A stretch of 64,000 bases of DNA from Lithodes maja (GCA_037953745.1 JBAKBP010003222.1:93828-157827), one strand, 5' to 3'; numbered from the stretch's first letter, positions 9,828 to 20,660 are shown. A program made the numbers and translations. The notes: generated by a model from the letters alone, not told the origin.

Positions 9828-10717
9828 CCCTTCCTGCCCGGGTGTCATTTTAAAATGACACCGCGGCAGATGGGCAGGAGCCCGGGTGTCATTTTAAAAT
9901 CTGTAAGCTTGAAAGCCTATTAAGCTTGGTTTGAAAGCTGTGCGTCCGACGCATGTAAACAAAGCCTGTCTTTGCAACACCGCACCTCCGAAACCAAGAA
10001 GGAGACGTCGGATCAATGTTGATGTTGTATGCTATGACGAAATTAGTGTCTGCAAAGGTCCGATATTGCGAACATCGCATCGAATCTCTCTCCACGGAAA
10101 TTGTGATCACAACTGAACCATTTGACCTAGAGCAGTGGTCGGCAACCCTTAAAGCTAGAAGAGCCATTTTTGTAAGTTTCATAAAGAAAATTGTATTGCC
10201 GGAGCCGCAATACAAAATTTTTCTCATCAACCGAAATCTACAGTACTTCAGAAATAAGAGAATATACCCTACTTTTGAACTAAACAAAGTATAGTAATAT
10301 TGTTCCATATACTGCTATTCACAAGATTAGCAAAGACATGGCTCATTTCTAGAATCATAACGATTCATACCTATACATCCTTTCGAAGTTGAATACAAAA
10401 ATCTAATGTTGTCTTGAATGTATTATATGATGCCTTTATTTTGAAGGAAGAATTATTATTTCTGAAGCTTCTGGAGCCATACAAGTGTCCTGAAAGAGCC
10501 GCATGCGGCTCCTGAGCTGCAGGTTGCCGACCCCTGACCTAGAGAGCTCTACTCAACGCCAGTTTACAGATAAAAAACAGCACTACGTTAAGAGATGCGT
10601 GGTAATTCTCTAGCAGTTAAAATAACAAAGATACAGGTAGCCTATTAAATACGTTTTTCGGCCAGATCGCCCGAATCTCAATAATGTCCTTAGGATGGCG
10701 AGCCCGGGCAAGAAGGG
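9828..10717. mobile_element. TTAA-flanked short element (890 bp including a hAT insert)
   Basis: TTAA at 9824-9827 and 10718-10721. Termini are CCCTTCCTGCCCGGG and CCCGGGCAAGAAGGG, an imperfect inverted pair. Near each end lies a GTGTCATTTTAAAATGACAC-type palindrome. Subtracting the nested hAT element and its duplication leaves about 478 bp, the same size as the sister copy at 11181-11668. A related empty target is visible at about 23955 (TTTTCATTTAAAGTGCAAC). Confidence 0.85.
10133..10536. mobile_element. hAT-type non-autonomous element, 404 bp
   Basis: Termini are CAGTGGTCGGCAACC and GGTTGCCGACCCCTG. An exact 8-bp duplication ACCTAGAG lies at 10125-10132 and 10537-10544. The CAG...CTG ends with an 8-bp duplication and the internal GCCGCATGCGGCTC near the right end are typical of hAT short elements. 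No transposase. It sits inside the TTAA element at 9828-10717 and so is younger than it. Confidence 0.92.
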
Positions 10718-11180
10718 TTAAAGAACAACTGTTTCAACGAATTTTGTGAAGTTTACATGAATAGTAAAGACATGAGCATATTGACCTTATATTTGACATT
10801 GACCTGTGACTTTGACCTATCAAATGGAATTATGTTTATTCTTGTTTGACCTCGGCCTAGTGAGAATCTTGCATTAAATTGGAAATACTAGTAAGAATCT
10901 TATGTTGACGTTTAACCTTGGCCTCTGACCACTAACCTTGACCTTCGACCTTAGAAATTCTTATCGAGGATTTAGTTAGATGAACACCATTGTTCATATT
11001 AACTAGCATTATGAATATGGTGTAATTTGTATAAAAAACTTATAGATTACAAATAGTGATCATATACTGTGACCTTGACCTTTGACCTTTGACTAAAAAT
11101 ATAATACATTATAAAGTATTTGGATGGTCATTGCATTGACCAACTGAATTTGCCTATACAATTTGGTGACAATTCATTAA

Positions 11181-11668
11181 CCCTTCCTGCCCGGTTGTCA
11201 TTTTAAAATGACACCACGAAATAAGGGCAGGTGCCCGGGTGTCCTTTCAGGAGATAGTAAGCTTGAAAGCCTATTCAGCTTGGTCTGAACGCCGTGCGTC
11301 CAACGCATGTAAACAAAGCCGATCGTTGCGTCACCGCACCTCCGAAAACAAGAAGGAGAAGACTCGTTTGTTATTGTATGTCTGTATGTCTGTATGTCGT
11401 TGTTTCAATAGTGAAAAGATCGTCGTATTGCTAACATCGCCTGAAAATGCTCTCCACTGAAATGTCATCACAACTGAACCAGTTGACTTAGAGAGCTCTA
11501 CTCAATGCCAGTCTACAGATTGGAAACCGCACTACATTTATAGATGCGTGGGAAATTTCTAGCAGTTAAAATTAACTAAAATACGGTAGCCTAGGCCTAG
11601 ACGTTTTTCGGCCAGATCGCCCGGGTAGCCCACCCTGTCCTTCGGAGATACAGCCCGGGCCAGGAGGG
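11181..11668. mobile_element. TTAA-flanked short element, 488 bp, sister of 9828-10717
   Basis: TTAA at 11177-11180 and 11669-11672. Ends are CCCTTCCTGCCCGG and CCCGGGCCAGGAGGG. The internal sequence aligns along its length with the element at 9828-10717 (for example GTAAGCTTGAAAGCCTATT and ACGCATGTAAACAAAGCC). Non-coding. Confidence 0.85.
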
Positions 11669-11742
11669 TTAAACAGTCTAGAAGGTGTTTAGGGAATATG
11701 ATAAACACTCTTGTTTTGACCTTGACCTTTGAACCTAACTAT

Positions 11743-11868
11743 GCTATCTATCTATTCTATATGCTCAGGCCCAATCCCCGTTTTTCCTATTTTTTATTTT
11801 TATTTTCTATTGCATTATATTTTATTATTATTTTTGTTTTCTTGGGGGTGGCCGCTTGGGGCAGGGGG
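11743..11868 (-). mobile_element. Very short RTE 3'-end insertion with 14-bp target duplication
   Basis: TTGAACCTAACTAT occurs at 11729-11742 and 11869-11882 as an exact 14-bp duplication. Between them is a minus-strand sequence ending in GGGCCTGAGCATATAGA plus a TAGA-type tail, matching the 3' end of the RTE-like LINE at 7457. It is either an extreme 5' truncation or a SINE that uses this LINE's tail. Confidence 0.85.
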
Positions 11869-12099
11869 TTGAACCTAACTATTACAATAAATATGTGAAA
11901 TTTGATACATATGTTATTCAAGTAATAAGCAAGTAACACAGCCAATTTTCTAAAATGTTAGTAATCTTTTGAAATAAATAATAACAGTTGACCTTGACCT
12001 ATATGTTAAAGTGCATTTTTGTGTGCATTGACATTGCCCATGAAAATCAAATAAGCATTCCTAATGTCATTAAAACCCATCAGTTTGTTTCATATATAT

Positions 12100-12872
12100 T
12101 GTGAGAAATAAATTGACTACACCGGTATCTGGGGAATGTTGGCAACAACCTTCCGATAGGGTAACCTCACTAGAGTGAACAATTTCCTACCAGAACCCGG
12201 TGATTGTATATATTGTAGAGATTAATTAATGTTAGGTAATTTAGTACTGTATAAGATTACCTTGATGAAGTTAATTTAGTTATAAAACCTTGTAGAAATA
12301 AGTTTAGAAGAACTGTAAAGAGGATAAGTTTAAATATTCCCGCGACCACATACGCGATCCACCGTTTGCTTTAGGGTCGTTAATATCTTGATATTATGTT
12401 CACTAAATCGTTGTGAAACGATGTTCACCCTTATAATTATATAATTTAAATGCTGATAATTATTTATATGATTTCGTGAAGAAGGAATGAACCCTTGGTA
12501 ACGAATTAATATATAGTTTATTTAAGAGTCGAAATTGAAGTTCCGATCAGACGCTAGTAAACTTTTGAATGGTAGAGACATGTCCCGTGATCTCCTCCAC
12601 CACAATCCCCGCGCCAAGCCCGGAGTCCTGACCCTTTAACCCTGGTCTACCGAAGCCAGAATCCTCGAAACTACACCAGGACCCTAGTATAGCTAAGTCA
12701 TTGATATACATGGCCATTGATACAATGTTTAGTTAGGGCATCCTGAGAGATAGGCTACCATAGTTCATACCATAAGGTAGGCGATCTCAGACTTTATTTT
12801 TATTTATGTTTATTAATTTTATATTTCGATTGGTGTGGTAAGAGATAACCTTTGGCCATATTATCCCCCACA
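12100..12872 (+). repeat. BEL/Pao 5' LTR (773 bp)
   Basis: Boundaries are defined by comparison with 22582-23335. The two LTRs are very similar but differ by small indels, including about 15 extra bases here near 12236-12253, and by several substitutions, so insertion is not very recent. Confidence 0.95.
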
Positions 12873-12875
12873 TTT

Positions 12876-12893
12876 TGGTGCCCCGAGTGAGGA
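12876..12893 (+). promoter_or_regulatory. Primer binding site, probably tRNA-Met
   Basis: TGGTGCCCCGAGTGAGGAT begins three bases after the 5' LTR. From memory it complements the 3' end of animal elongator tRNA-Met with one mismatch (A for T at position 11). The TGG start and position fit a minus-strand primer site. The tRNA identity is recollection and not a search result. Confidence 0.7.
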
Positions 12894-14678
12894 TTCCGAT
12901 CGGTGTGTAGACTAGGGGTTAGGTTAGGTCAATTTTGTTATTAACAGTTAGGGTCCCCATTTCTATAAATGTATTGCGACGCCTCCCGGCGTTAGCAGAA
13001 TGGTTGCGTGGGACATTGCAGCTCGCTAGTGCTCGCCAGGATGGGGGGATAGGCTACAGTTGTCCTAGAATTATCTGCTTTATTTCATTAGTGTCGTGTT
13101 GCCACAGACAGTCTAGAAATGATCTTTGTTTTGGTCTGTGACCGCGCCTTATATTTTATATTCGCTATAATATAAATGTTGCTTGTGTGGGAGGCGAGCG
13201 AGAGAGGGTGAGGGGGTTCACCCGGCAGCGAGGTGAGCTATGACGCGGCTCGCTTGGGCGCTGACTGCGTTGGCGGCCGGGTGGTCAACTAGTCCCTTCC
13301 CGTCGCTGCCTCATGTTCTTTACCAGCTCAGAGCTTGCCTGACACGCGTATCGCCTACATCCTTTGCAATTCTGTCCCCCATACTCGCCACTTTGCATAC
13401 TATTTCTCTCTCTCGACTTCTCCTTTCTCATTCTCCAATCTTTATTAAACTCAACATCCCTTCTGGTTTCAGCATAGACGTTCACCGTCGACCAGTCGTA
13501 TTGTACGCGAAGCTCTCAGATATTTCCATGTATTAGGTTAAGGAGGTATTATGCTTTATTGAGTTTTTGAGAGACGGACTTTTCCGTATGTGTCCTCGCT
13601 CGGGAAGGTTGTAGACCGGTATATGTCTCCCTGGCAAGGTGTTGAGTGATTCTTCTTGGTTATCTAAAGCTAGACTAGGGGTATGGTTACTGTGTCGTTG
13701 TCTCCGATGTGTGCAGTGTTAGCTAAGCCCTGCACGACATCGACAGGTACTGTGGGAGCCTAAGTTGTCTTCGGGTGGGTTTACTTTGCGAGCACAGCGC
13801 TGTGGTGTGAGAGGGCCATAGCCTATCCCTCACAACATAGTGCTGCCTCTTTGTGTTGACTTCTGAGGGATCGCCAGGATAGAGCTAGGTACTAGAGACC
13901 TAGATTTATCAAGAGAGCATCCCCGTCATATAACGTAATCTTCATTATACCACCCTCGGACAACGTTAGGCTACGAGCCGCATGCTCGCCCATTGTTGCC
14001 CTGCCTTGATACCCCAGCTAGACTTTATTAACTGAGCAGACACTGGTTAGAGATAAGCCCCATTATTATATGTATGCAGCATTATCATTCACTGCACTTT
14101 TGAGCCGAGGTTGTTGTTGAGTTGCACAACCCTAGTAGGCTGTTGCGTTGTGTCACGAAGCATTTCTTTAGTTGTCGAGCATTACTACCTTTGTGCAGTC
14201 TTTATTATTCGCCTGCCTATTATTACTATATGTCCTAGCATTTATTGTGACCCGTATTCTGCATTATAATTGTTCAAGATTCTTTACGAACATCTTCCCA
14301 GCATCAGACTTATTTCAGAAGTTTCCAGTTGATGTTGCAGGACTAGCATTGCACTTTCTTTAATACAGGAGTGCCAGTTATTTGAGTATCTACCGTAACG
14401 TTAATTAATCACGTTAACTATCTTTTCTTTGTGTAACATAATCGAGTAATCTTTTACTGTTTGAGAATAGGCTGTTTCATTGAGCGTCAGCCTAGTGTGT
14501 GTGCACCAGTTACCGAGTCATAGGATACCTCGTTGTCCAGGCACGACTCAGGGCGGTAATGGTGTTTTGTTTTCCAGTGTTTAAGGCAGGGGTTGGATCT
14601 AGTGTTACCGTTGTTGCATTTTGCCATTATCTAGTCCAATGTTGAAGAGCCCTGTGTCTTTGAGAACCTGGATCGTAA
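12894..14678 (+). other. Long BEL leader without recognised coding sequence
   Basis: About 1.8 kb between the primer site and the SGNH-like frame. Scattered short reading frames (12935-13141, 13240-13536, 14172-14363) show no recognisable motif. It may hold packaging signals or splice sites; a plausible acceptor (TCGTAACAG) lies just before the SGNH-like frame at about 14672-14681. Confidence 0.5.
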
Positions 14679-15260
14679 CAGTATAAGGTCTCATTTGTGG
14701 GACACAGTTTGATACCCCGCTATTTTGAGGTCCCTAACTGTGAAATTAGATGCTATCGAGCCCCAGGAGGTAGAGCCCGTAATTTCATGACAGACAGGCG
14801 ACTGAATCGTGTACTCGATTGGCCTCACCAATTGACCATCTTATATTTGGGAGGCAACGACGTACACGAAACAGTCCAAGTGTCAGAAATTACGGATGAC
14901 ATCATCTCTATCATCCAACTAATTGAGCAGCGCTGTGGCTCTAAGGTAGCAGTCGTCTTGCTGGAGCTATGATAGCTGCTCCCCATTGATGAGGGTGAGC
15001 CAGGTGTAACCCGCGGTCATTACCGCACAATATACCAAGTCGTGAATCGGCGACTGCAGAGACTACTGCGCAGCTATCGAACGTTCCAGTTTGGAGCCAG
15101 ACCATATCGCCGCAATTTGCATCGTGACGGCATCCACTGGAACCGTAGAGCTCAAGCCGCACAGGTAGCCCGCTATCACGAGTACATCGTCGATTCACGG
15201 GCAGATTGGTTGGTTTACCAGGTGATGGCCGTGGGTGAGTGGCACTGGTATGGCGTTTAA
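14679..15260 (+). pseudogene. SGNH/GDSL-hydrolase-like frame in the BEL leader
   Basis: One frame runs from 14679 to the stop at 15258-15260, broken only by adjacent TGA TAG stops at 14970-14975. Three SGNH blocks are visible: FVGHSLIP (block I, with the catalytic serine but His in place of the usual Asp), YLGGNDV (block III, GxND) and RDGIHWN (block V, DxxH). The predicted size of about 190 residues suits the fold. Proteins of this type are esterases or related hydrolases; LINE ORF1 proteins of the CR1 group also carry one. It lies upstream of gag in the same orientation and inside the BEL LTRs. It could be an accessory gene of this BEL lineage or a captured fragment; terminal features of a separate insertion are not visible. 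The function is inference. Confidence 0.65.
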
Positions 15261-15339
15261 ATCATGTGGTAGAGGACTGGTAGGAGGGCCTGCAACGTTG
15301 CGTTCTCTGGCGTTTGTCAAACTCGGAGCTTAAGCTTCG

Positions 15340-15755
15340 TTCCAGTCCCTAAATTTCCCCCATATTTTTCTTATTTAGACCATTTAATGTCTCCGTCCTT
15401 AATGTCACCCGCGTCTGGCAGACTAGGTCGACCAGCTAAACGCTCGGGACGGAGCATATACCAAATTTAATAAATAATAAATGTGTTCCCCCCCCCTTTT
15501 TAGAAAAATGCTACTACCACAGGTACCCACTATCATCTGGGATAAGAAATCAATTAATAACTAAATATTTACCACTTTAGCTTCATTCTTGTACCTAAAT
15601 TCTCCCTATTATTTGATAATTTAGGCCATTTTTATGTTTCTGTTCTTAAATGTCACCTGCGTCTGAAAGACCAAGTAGACCAGCTAAATGCTCGGGACGG
15701 AGCATATATGACATTTAATTCAATAATAAATATATTCCCTCCCCCTACTAGCGTG
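15340..15755 (+). repeat. Direct repeat in the BEL leader (two copies, about 247 bp apart)
   Basis: About 15340-15505 and 15585-15750 share ordered blocks including AATGTCACCCGCGTCTG versus AATGTCACCTGCGTCTG, GACCAGCTAAA and GCTCGGGACGGAGCATATA. The copies have diverged moderately. The meaning is unknown; possibly a duplicated regulatory or packaging region. Confidence 0.75.
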
Positions 15756-15973
15756 CGTTCCCACGTATTAGGTAAATTATATTGTGGACTTAATGTTTTC
15801 AACTAATTATTCATCTGAATTTGTAGCAAATAATGGTACGCATATAATGCTAAAGATTAACAGCTAAATTGAGTATGTGTTAGGCTATATCTAAATATAA
15901 TTATGATTGTTGAAAATTAGTCTTCAGTATAAACATTAATAATAGTCCAGAAAATAATTACCCATTTTCCAAA

Positions 15974-17160
15974 ATGACTGATACACTCTTGAGAAAATCT
16001 ATGGTGGGGAAATTAGGCTGGGGAACTAGAGCATTAAATAATTGTCAGGAGGTAAAAAGACGTGACCCCTGTCCAAGGGAGCTGTTAAAATCTCAAATCC
16101 AAGATCTTAAAACTCGGTGGGCTAATTATGAAGAGTCTTGCAATAAATTGGAGGACTTTTGCATCAAACAAGAACAATCTGAAAGGTTTGAGGAATTACA
16201 GCAAGCCTATGCAAATGCCCGTGAAAATTATTTGGATCAACTAGCTGGGTTCAAATCCTTGGCGACAGAGACAGTTACCGAAACAGGGAGTAATGGTACC
16301 AGTAATGGTACTGTGGCTCCGGGACAACAAAGCTTTAAGTTGCCACCTATAACCTTACCTGAATTTGATGGGCAATCTGATTGGAATACCTTTTGGGACA
16401 AATTTAAAGGTTTAGTTTATGACAGGTTAGATATTCTGCAGCAAATAAATGTTCATACTTGTTGGGTCAACTTAAGGGTTTTGAATTGGATTTTATCAAG
16501 GAACTTCCCATAACAGATGCCAATTATACAGCAGCTCTAGACGTACTCAAGGAGAATTTTGAAGATACGGAGTTGAGCCTAGTTTACAAATTGCTGGAGT
16601 TATCAGGACCAAAGCATACGTACCAGGATCTTCAGTCATTCCGGATCAGCTTGAATTGTGTTTTGAAATCACTTAGTACCCAGAAAGATCTTGATTCAGC
16701 TTCTTGGCTCTTGAACCATATTGTACAACAAAAGCTCTCTCAGAAAACCTGTGATGAATTGTACCACAGGTATAAGAAGAACTACTTCACATATCAAGAG
16801 ATAGAAGAGGGTTTAAGAGAGCTGTGCAAACACATGCAGGTTTCCAAGAAGGATAGCCCTATCAAGGAAGGAGACAACAAGGTTAAATACACAAAAGTGT
16901 CTACAACAGGGACTAAGGAAAAAGCAAAACCGTTCAAGAAGGAAGAGGTTGGTACCTATGTGATATCCGTCCAGCAGAATAATCAAACTAATACAGTATC
17001 TAAAACAAAAGGTGTTTGGGAGAGAAAAAATTCCCGTCTCAATTCTCCAGTGACCCAAGAAGTAACCACAGATATTAACCCCACACCAGGGATAAATCAA
17101 GAAAAGCGGAAGGTGTATAATTATGTTATGTTCAGAACAACATTCCACAGTGTATTGTAG
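15974..17160 (+). pseudogene. BEL/Pao Gag, N-terminal and capsid part (frameshifted)
   Basis: Two overlapping frames, 15974-16513 and 16459-17160, together encode the Gag of the BEL element. The first has a coiled-coil-like region and then LPPITLPEFDGQ followed by WNTFWDKFKG, the usual start of the BEL capsid. The second continues with ITDANYTAALDVLKENF and a helical capsid. A frameshift and probable small deletion lie near 16430-16490. The second frame ends in a stop at 17158-17160, overlapping the next one. Confidence 0.85.
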
Positions 17161-17938
17161 GACTTACCCAAATCTTAAGGCTAGACTTCCAGGACTCATC
17201 GAACTAGGTAAGTGTCTTGTTTGCCTTAGCACAAGACATTTTACTGAGGAATGTGCCACTAAATTAAATGTATGTTTTCGGTGCAAGACTGGTGTACATC
17301 ATACCGCGTTGTGTCCCAAGATCAGTGAAGTACAACCCAAACCGACAAGTGTAAATATGACCCTGACCACTGGAAACCCAATGCATACGCCGGCAGCTAC
17401 TCCTACAGCCGAGATTCAACTGATCAGAGGAAAAGAGGTTATGCCGGTCAAAGCACTCTTTGATACTGGAGTGCAAAAGACCTTCATTGCCGGAAATGTT
17501 GTCAGAGCCATGAATTTGCCAACAGTAGGAAGAGTGAACATGGCAATAACTGGATTTTTGTCAAATAAGGAAACACAAACATTTGACATGGTGAAACCCC
17601 TGAATAAATTGGGCAAATATAAATGTAAAGTGACTGCGATGGTTAAGGAAGACATGAACACTTCTGTGGTAAATAAGGGTTTAAAGGAAGCATCTAACTT
17701 CTTAACAAAGAAGGGTGTTCAACTAGCAGACCGAACTATAGAGTCTGACGTAGTAGGTCCAATTCAACTGATCATCGGCTCCGACTATTGTGGTCGCTTC
17801 TTGCGAAAAATGACTCGGAAACACGGTATCCAGTTAATTTCTTCATCAGGTGGATATATAATCATGGGATCTCTACCCACATGTGGCCCAAGTGAATCAG
17901 ACAACCGGATGGATCCAGTCTTTGTGACTCCGGCATAA
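17123..17938 (+). pseudogene. BEL/Pao Gag zinc knuckles and aspartic protease
   Basis: The 271-residue frame has two consecutive CX2CX4HX4C knuckles, CLVCLSTRHFTEEC and CFRCKTGVHHTALC (about residues 29-65). A retroviral-type protease follows with FDTGVQKTFI (about residue 114), where Val replaces the usual Ser/Ala after DTG, and IIGSDY further on (about 216-222). Knuckles bind RNA; the protease cleaves the polyprotein. The frame ends at 17938 and the next frame starts after a break, so the polyprotein is interrupted here. Confidence 0.85.
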
Positions 17939-18904
17939 TCTCTGGTGGTGGCTAGAATTGGTGCAGAATTAATACCATCACAACTAGGAGACATTCTAGA
18001 AGAGCAACAAGAACCTGTTCACAAACTTTGGTAAATGGACACTGTGGGTATAGAAGCAGATCTTCCCACCCCTGAAGACATCTTAACATATAACCACTAC
18101 CTAGACGCAGTTGAGTATAAGGATGGCCAGTACTGGGTAGGACTTCCATGGATGATAAATGCCCCTGAATTACCAACTAACTACAAGAGTTCAAGATGTC
18201 AATTAAATAAAATGGTGGAGAGATTGCGTCAACATCCTGAACAACTGGACATTTATCATAAAATAATTCAACAACAGTTGGAAAATGACTTTATTGAAGA
18301 GGTCCCAGGTGAAATAAACCATAAAGAGGGTCATTACCTTCCTCATCATGCTGTAAGTAAGGACTCCAGTACTAGCCCCATCAGAGTGGTATTTAACTGC
18401 AGTTCTCGAGCAGCGAAGAATGAAGCAAGTCTAAACGATTGTCTCTATGTAGGACCAAATCTGACTGAAATACTGGGTGATGTACTATTAAAATTCATGA
18501 CGAAGAGATTTGGGTTTGTGGCAGGTATCTCCAAAGCCTTTTTGAGAATAGGGTTAAAGGAGCAGGACCGCAAATTCACAAAGTTCCTTTGGCCTGAAGA
18601 TCCTTTTCAGCCTGGTGGGCGGATAAAAGAATACCGCTTTCGGTCAGTGTTGTTTGGTTCCTGCTCTAGTCCTTTCTTGTTGTGCAGCACTTTGAGATAT
18701 CATTTCTAGAAGACAGAGAAACCGGAAATGGGTCAACTGTTTTACGTGGATAATCTTCAGGGCGTTGCCGACAGTGGAGAAGAGGTGATTGAAATCTACA
18801 ATTTGGCAAGGCAAGAATGTAATAAAGCCAATATGCCACTACAAAGTTGGAATTCAAACTCTCACATTCTTTTGGACCAGGTAAGAAGAGACTATCCTGA
18901 CTAT
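17939..18904 (+). pseudogene. BEL/Pao reverse transcriptase, broken
   Basis: The open part 18035-18709 carries BEL-type RT sequence: HYLPHHAV, RVVFNCSSRA, LNDCLYVGPNL and SKAFLRIGL. In the motif that normally has the first catalytic Asp, the sequence reads FVAGISKAF, with Gly where Asp is expected. A frame change near 18700 follows, and FYVDNL is encoded at 18736-18753. A stop follows at about 18905-18907. RT activity is not expected. Reading frame 18035-18709 begins in mid-domain and has no reliable start. Confidence 0.8.
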
Positions 18905-20660
18905 TAAATACCAGAATATCAACCAGTACTAGGATTGCTGTGGAAAACAACTACTGATGAGATGTCTCTAAAGCCCCTCAAGTTTCCCGATGTAAAACTC
19001 ACAAAACGTACACTCTTAAGTCAGGTCTCTATGATGTTCGACCCATTGGGCATATTTAGTCCCATATAAATTAAAGGGAAGATTTTAGTTCAGGAGGCCT
19101 GGAGAGAAGCACTGAGTTGGGATACTCCATAACCTGAAAATTATACAGAAGAGTGGAACAAATTGCAGGTGAAATATGAGAAGGTGTCCTCAGTCAAGTT
19201 TCCTAGAAGATGTGATCCTACCTCTGATAATGAGTGTGCTCAATTGCACATATTTTGTGATGCCTCATCTAAGGCGTATGGTGCAGTAGCTTATTGTGTC
19301 ACTGAAGTCCGATCTACTATGATTATGTCCAAATCCCGAGTAGCGCCATTAAAACAACGTACCCTTCCACAGTTGGAGCTGACCGCTGTTGAATTGGGAA
19401 CTAGGTTAGCTACTTATTTGAATGGTATGTTTCCCCTTTTAGGTGAGACATATATATGGACAGATAGTGAGATATGTTTGCACTGGATAGCTAAGGATGA
19501 TAGTCACATAGTTTATATGTGTAGCAGAGTACACAAAATAAAGGAACTGCAAATGAACTATACATTCATGCATGTTAAGTCCAAGGATAATCCGGCTGAC
19601 TTGGTGAGCCGAGGTGTTGGTATCAAGAAACTGATTAACGAAACTCTGTGGTTTCAGGGTCCGGTTTGGCTACGTCAGAGTGATTGGCCAGGACAAAAAT
19701 CATACCAGAAGGTTAATGATGATAAAGTTCATATGGACCCAATAATTATCCCAGAGCCTTCAGTGATTGACATCAACAAGTTCTCCAATTTGGACAAACT
19801 ATTAACTGTAACTAAATTTGTCTTTAGGTTCCTGAGCAAGAAGGTAAAGATGGATGAATTAGACCCACTTACCTACTGGATCAGAAGGATACAAGCTGAA
19901 AAGTATGAGGAGGAATTAACACAGCCACGTAAACCCAATCCCAAGCCAACCAAAAGGATGAAGGACCTTGGGCTGTATCTAGACAATCAAGAATTAATAT
20001 GTTGTCGAGGTCGTATTGGTAAAGCTGATCTACCCCTCAAAACTCGGCATCCGATCCTATTGCTCAACGATTGCGACCTCACCAAATTGATGGTTTTAAA
20101 AGCGCACGAAACCACTAAACACGGTGGGGTAGCAGACACTCTAGCCTATATGCGACAAACATATTGGATACCCCAGGGACGACAAGCTGTTAAACGCTGT
20201 ATCAAGAATTGCAAGAAGGTTTACATATGTCTATTCACCTGTACCAGCACTCGGGCTATCCATTTGGAAATAGCGGAGGACATTAGCTCGGAAACCTTTA
20301 TAAATTTATTTAGAAGATTTGCCGCTCGGCGAAGTTGTCCCAGACGTTTGATTAGTGACAATGGGACAAATTTTGTGGGCGCATCACCGTTGGTTTCTGA
20401 ACTATTAAAGAGCAACGCAGTACAGCAAATGTTGGATTCTAGAAATTGTTATTGGTCATTCACAACTCCCAGAGCCCCTTGGCAAAATGGATTTACAGAG
20501 AGAATGATAGGTATCGTGAAATCGTGCCTGAAAAGGGTTCTTCACAAGTCCAAGGTCACCTTGGATGAGTTAAGAACTGTTGTCACCGAAATAGAAACCA
20601 GAGTAAATAATCGACCACTAACGTATCAAGATGACTCCAATCTGGAAATTGAGGCCTTAA
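18905..20660 (+). pseudogene. BEL/Pao RNase H and integrase, with internal integrase deletion
   Basis: The open frame 19163-20692 contains BEL RNase H motifs (HIFCDASSKAYGAV, LPQLELTAV, IWTDSEICLHW) and integrase (KAHETTKHGGV, RQTYWIPQGR, CIKNC, LISDNGTNF, APWQNGFTERM). The sequence passes directly from CIKNC to KKVYICLFTCTS, skipping the usual second Cys pair and the region with the first catalytic Asp, roughly 60 residues, without a frameshift. RT-RNase H connection sequence lies at 18905-19162 with stops. The frame is cut at 20660 by the TTAA element. The last residues to 20692 are encoded by that insert. Confidence 0.85.

Larger units (their letters stand above)
9454..12099. repeat. Degenerate TGACCT/TTGACC-rich repeat block, left half
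   Basis: Many degenerate copies of TTGACCTTTGACC and TTGACCTTGACC are separated by AT-rich sequence with recurring phrases such as AAATTTGGTGA and CATTAAAACCCATCA. The block is interrupted by two TTAA elements, one hAT element and an RTE tail, and continues at 23336-24560 beyond the BEL element. No reading frame of interest. Confidence 0.75.

Noticed and set aside
14172..14363. Small membrane-protein-like frame in the BEL leader
   Set aside because: Sixty-three residues of AT-driven hydrophobic composition with no support from neighbours.
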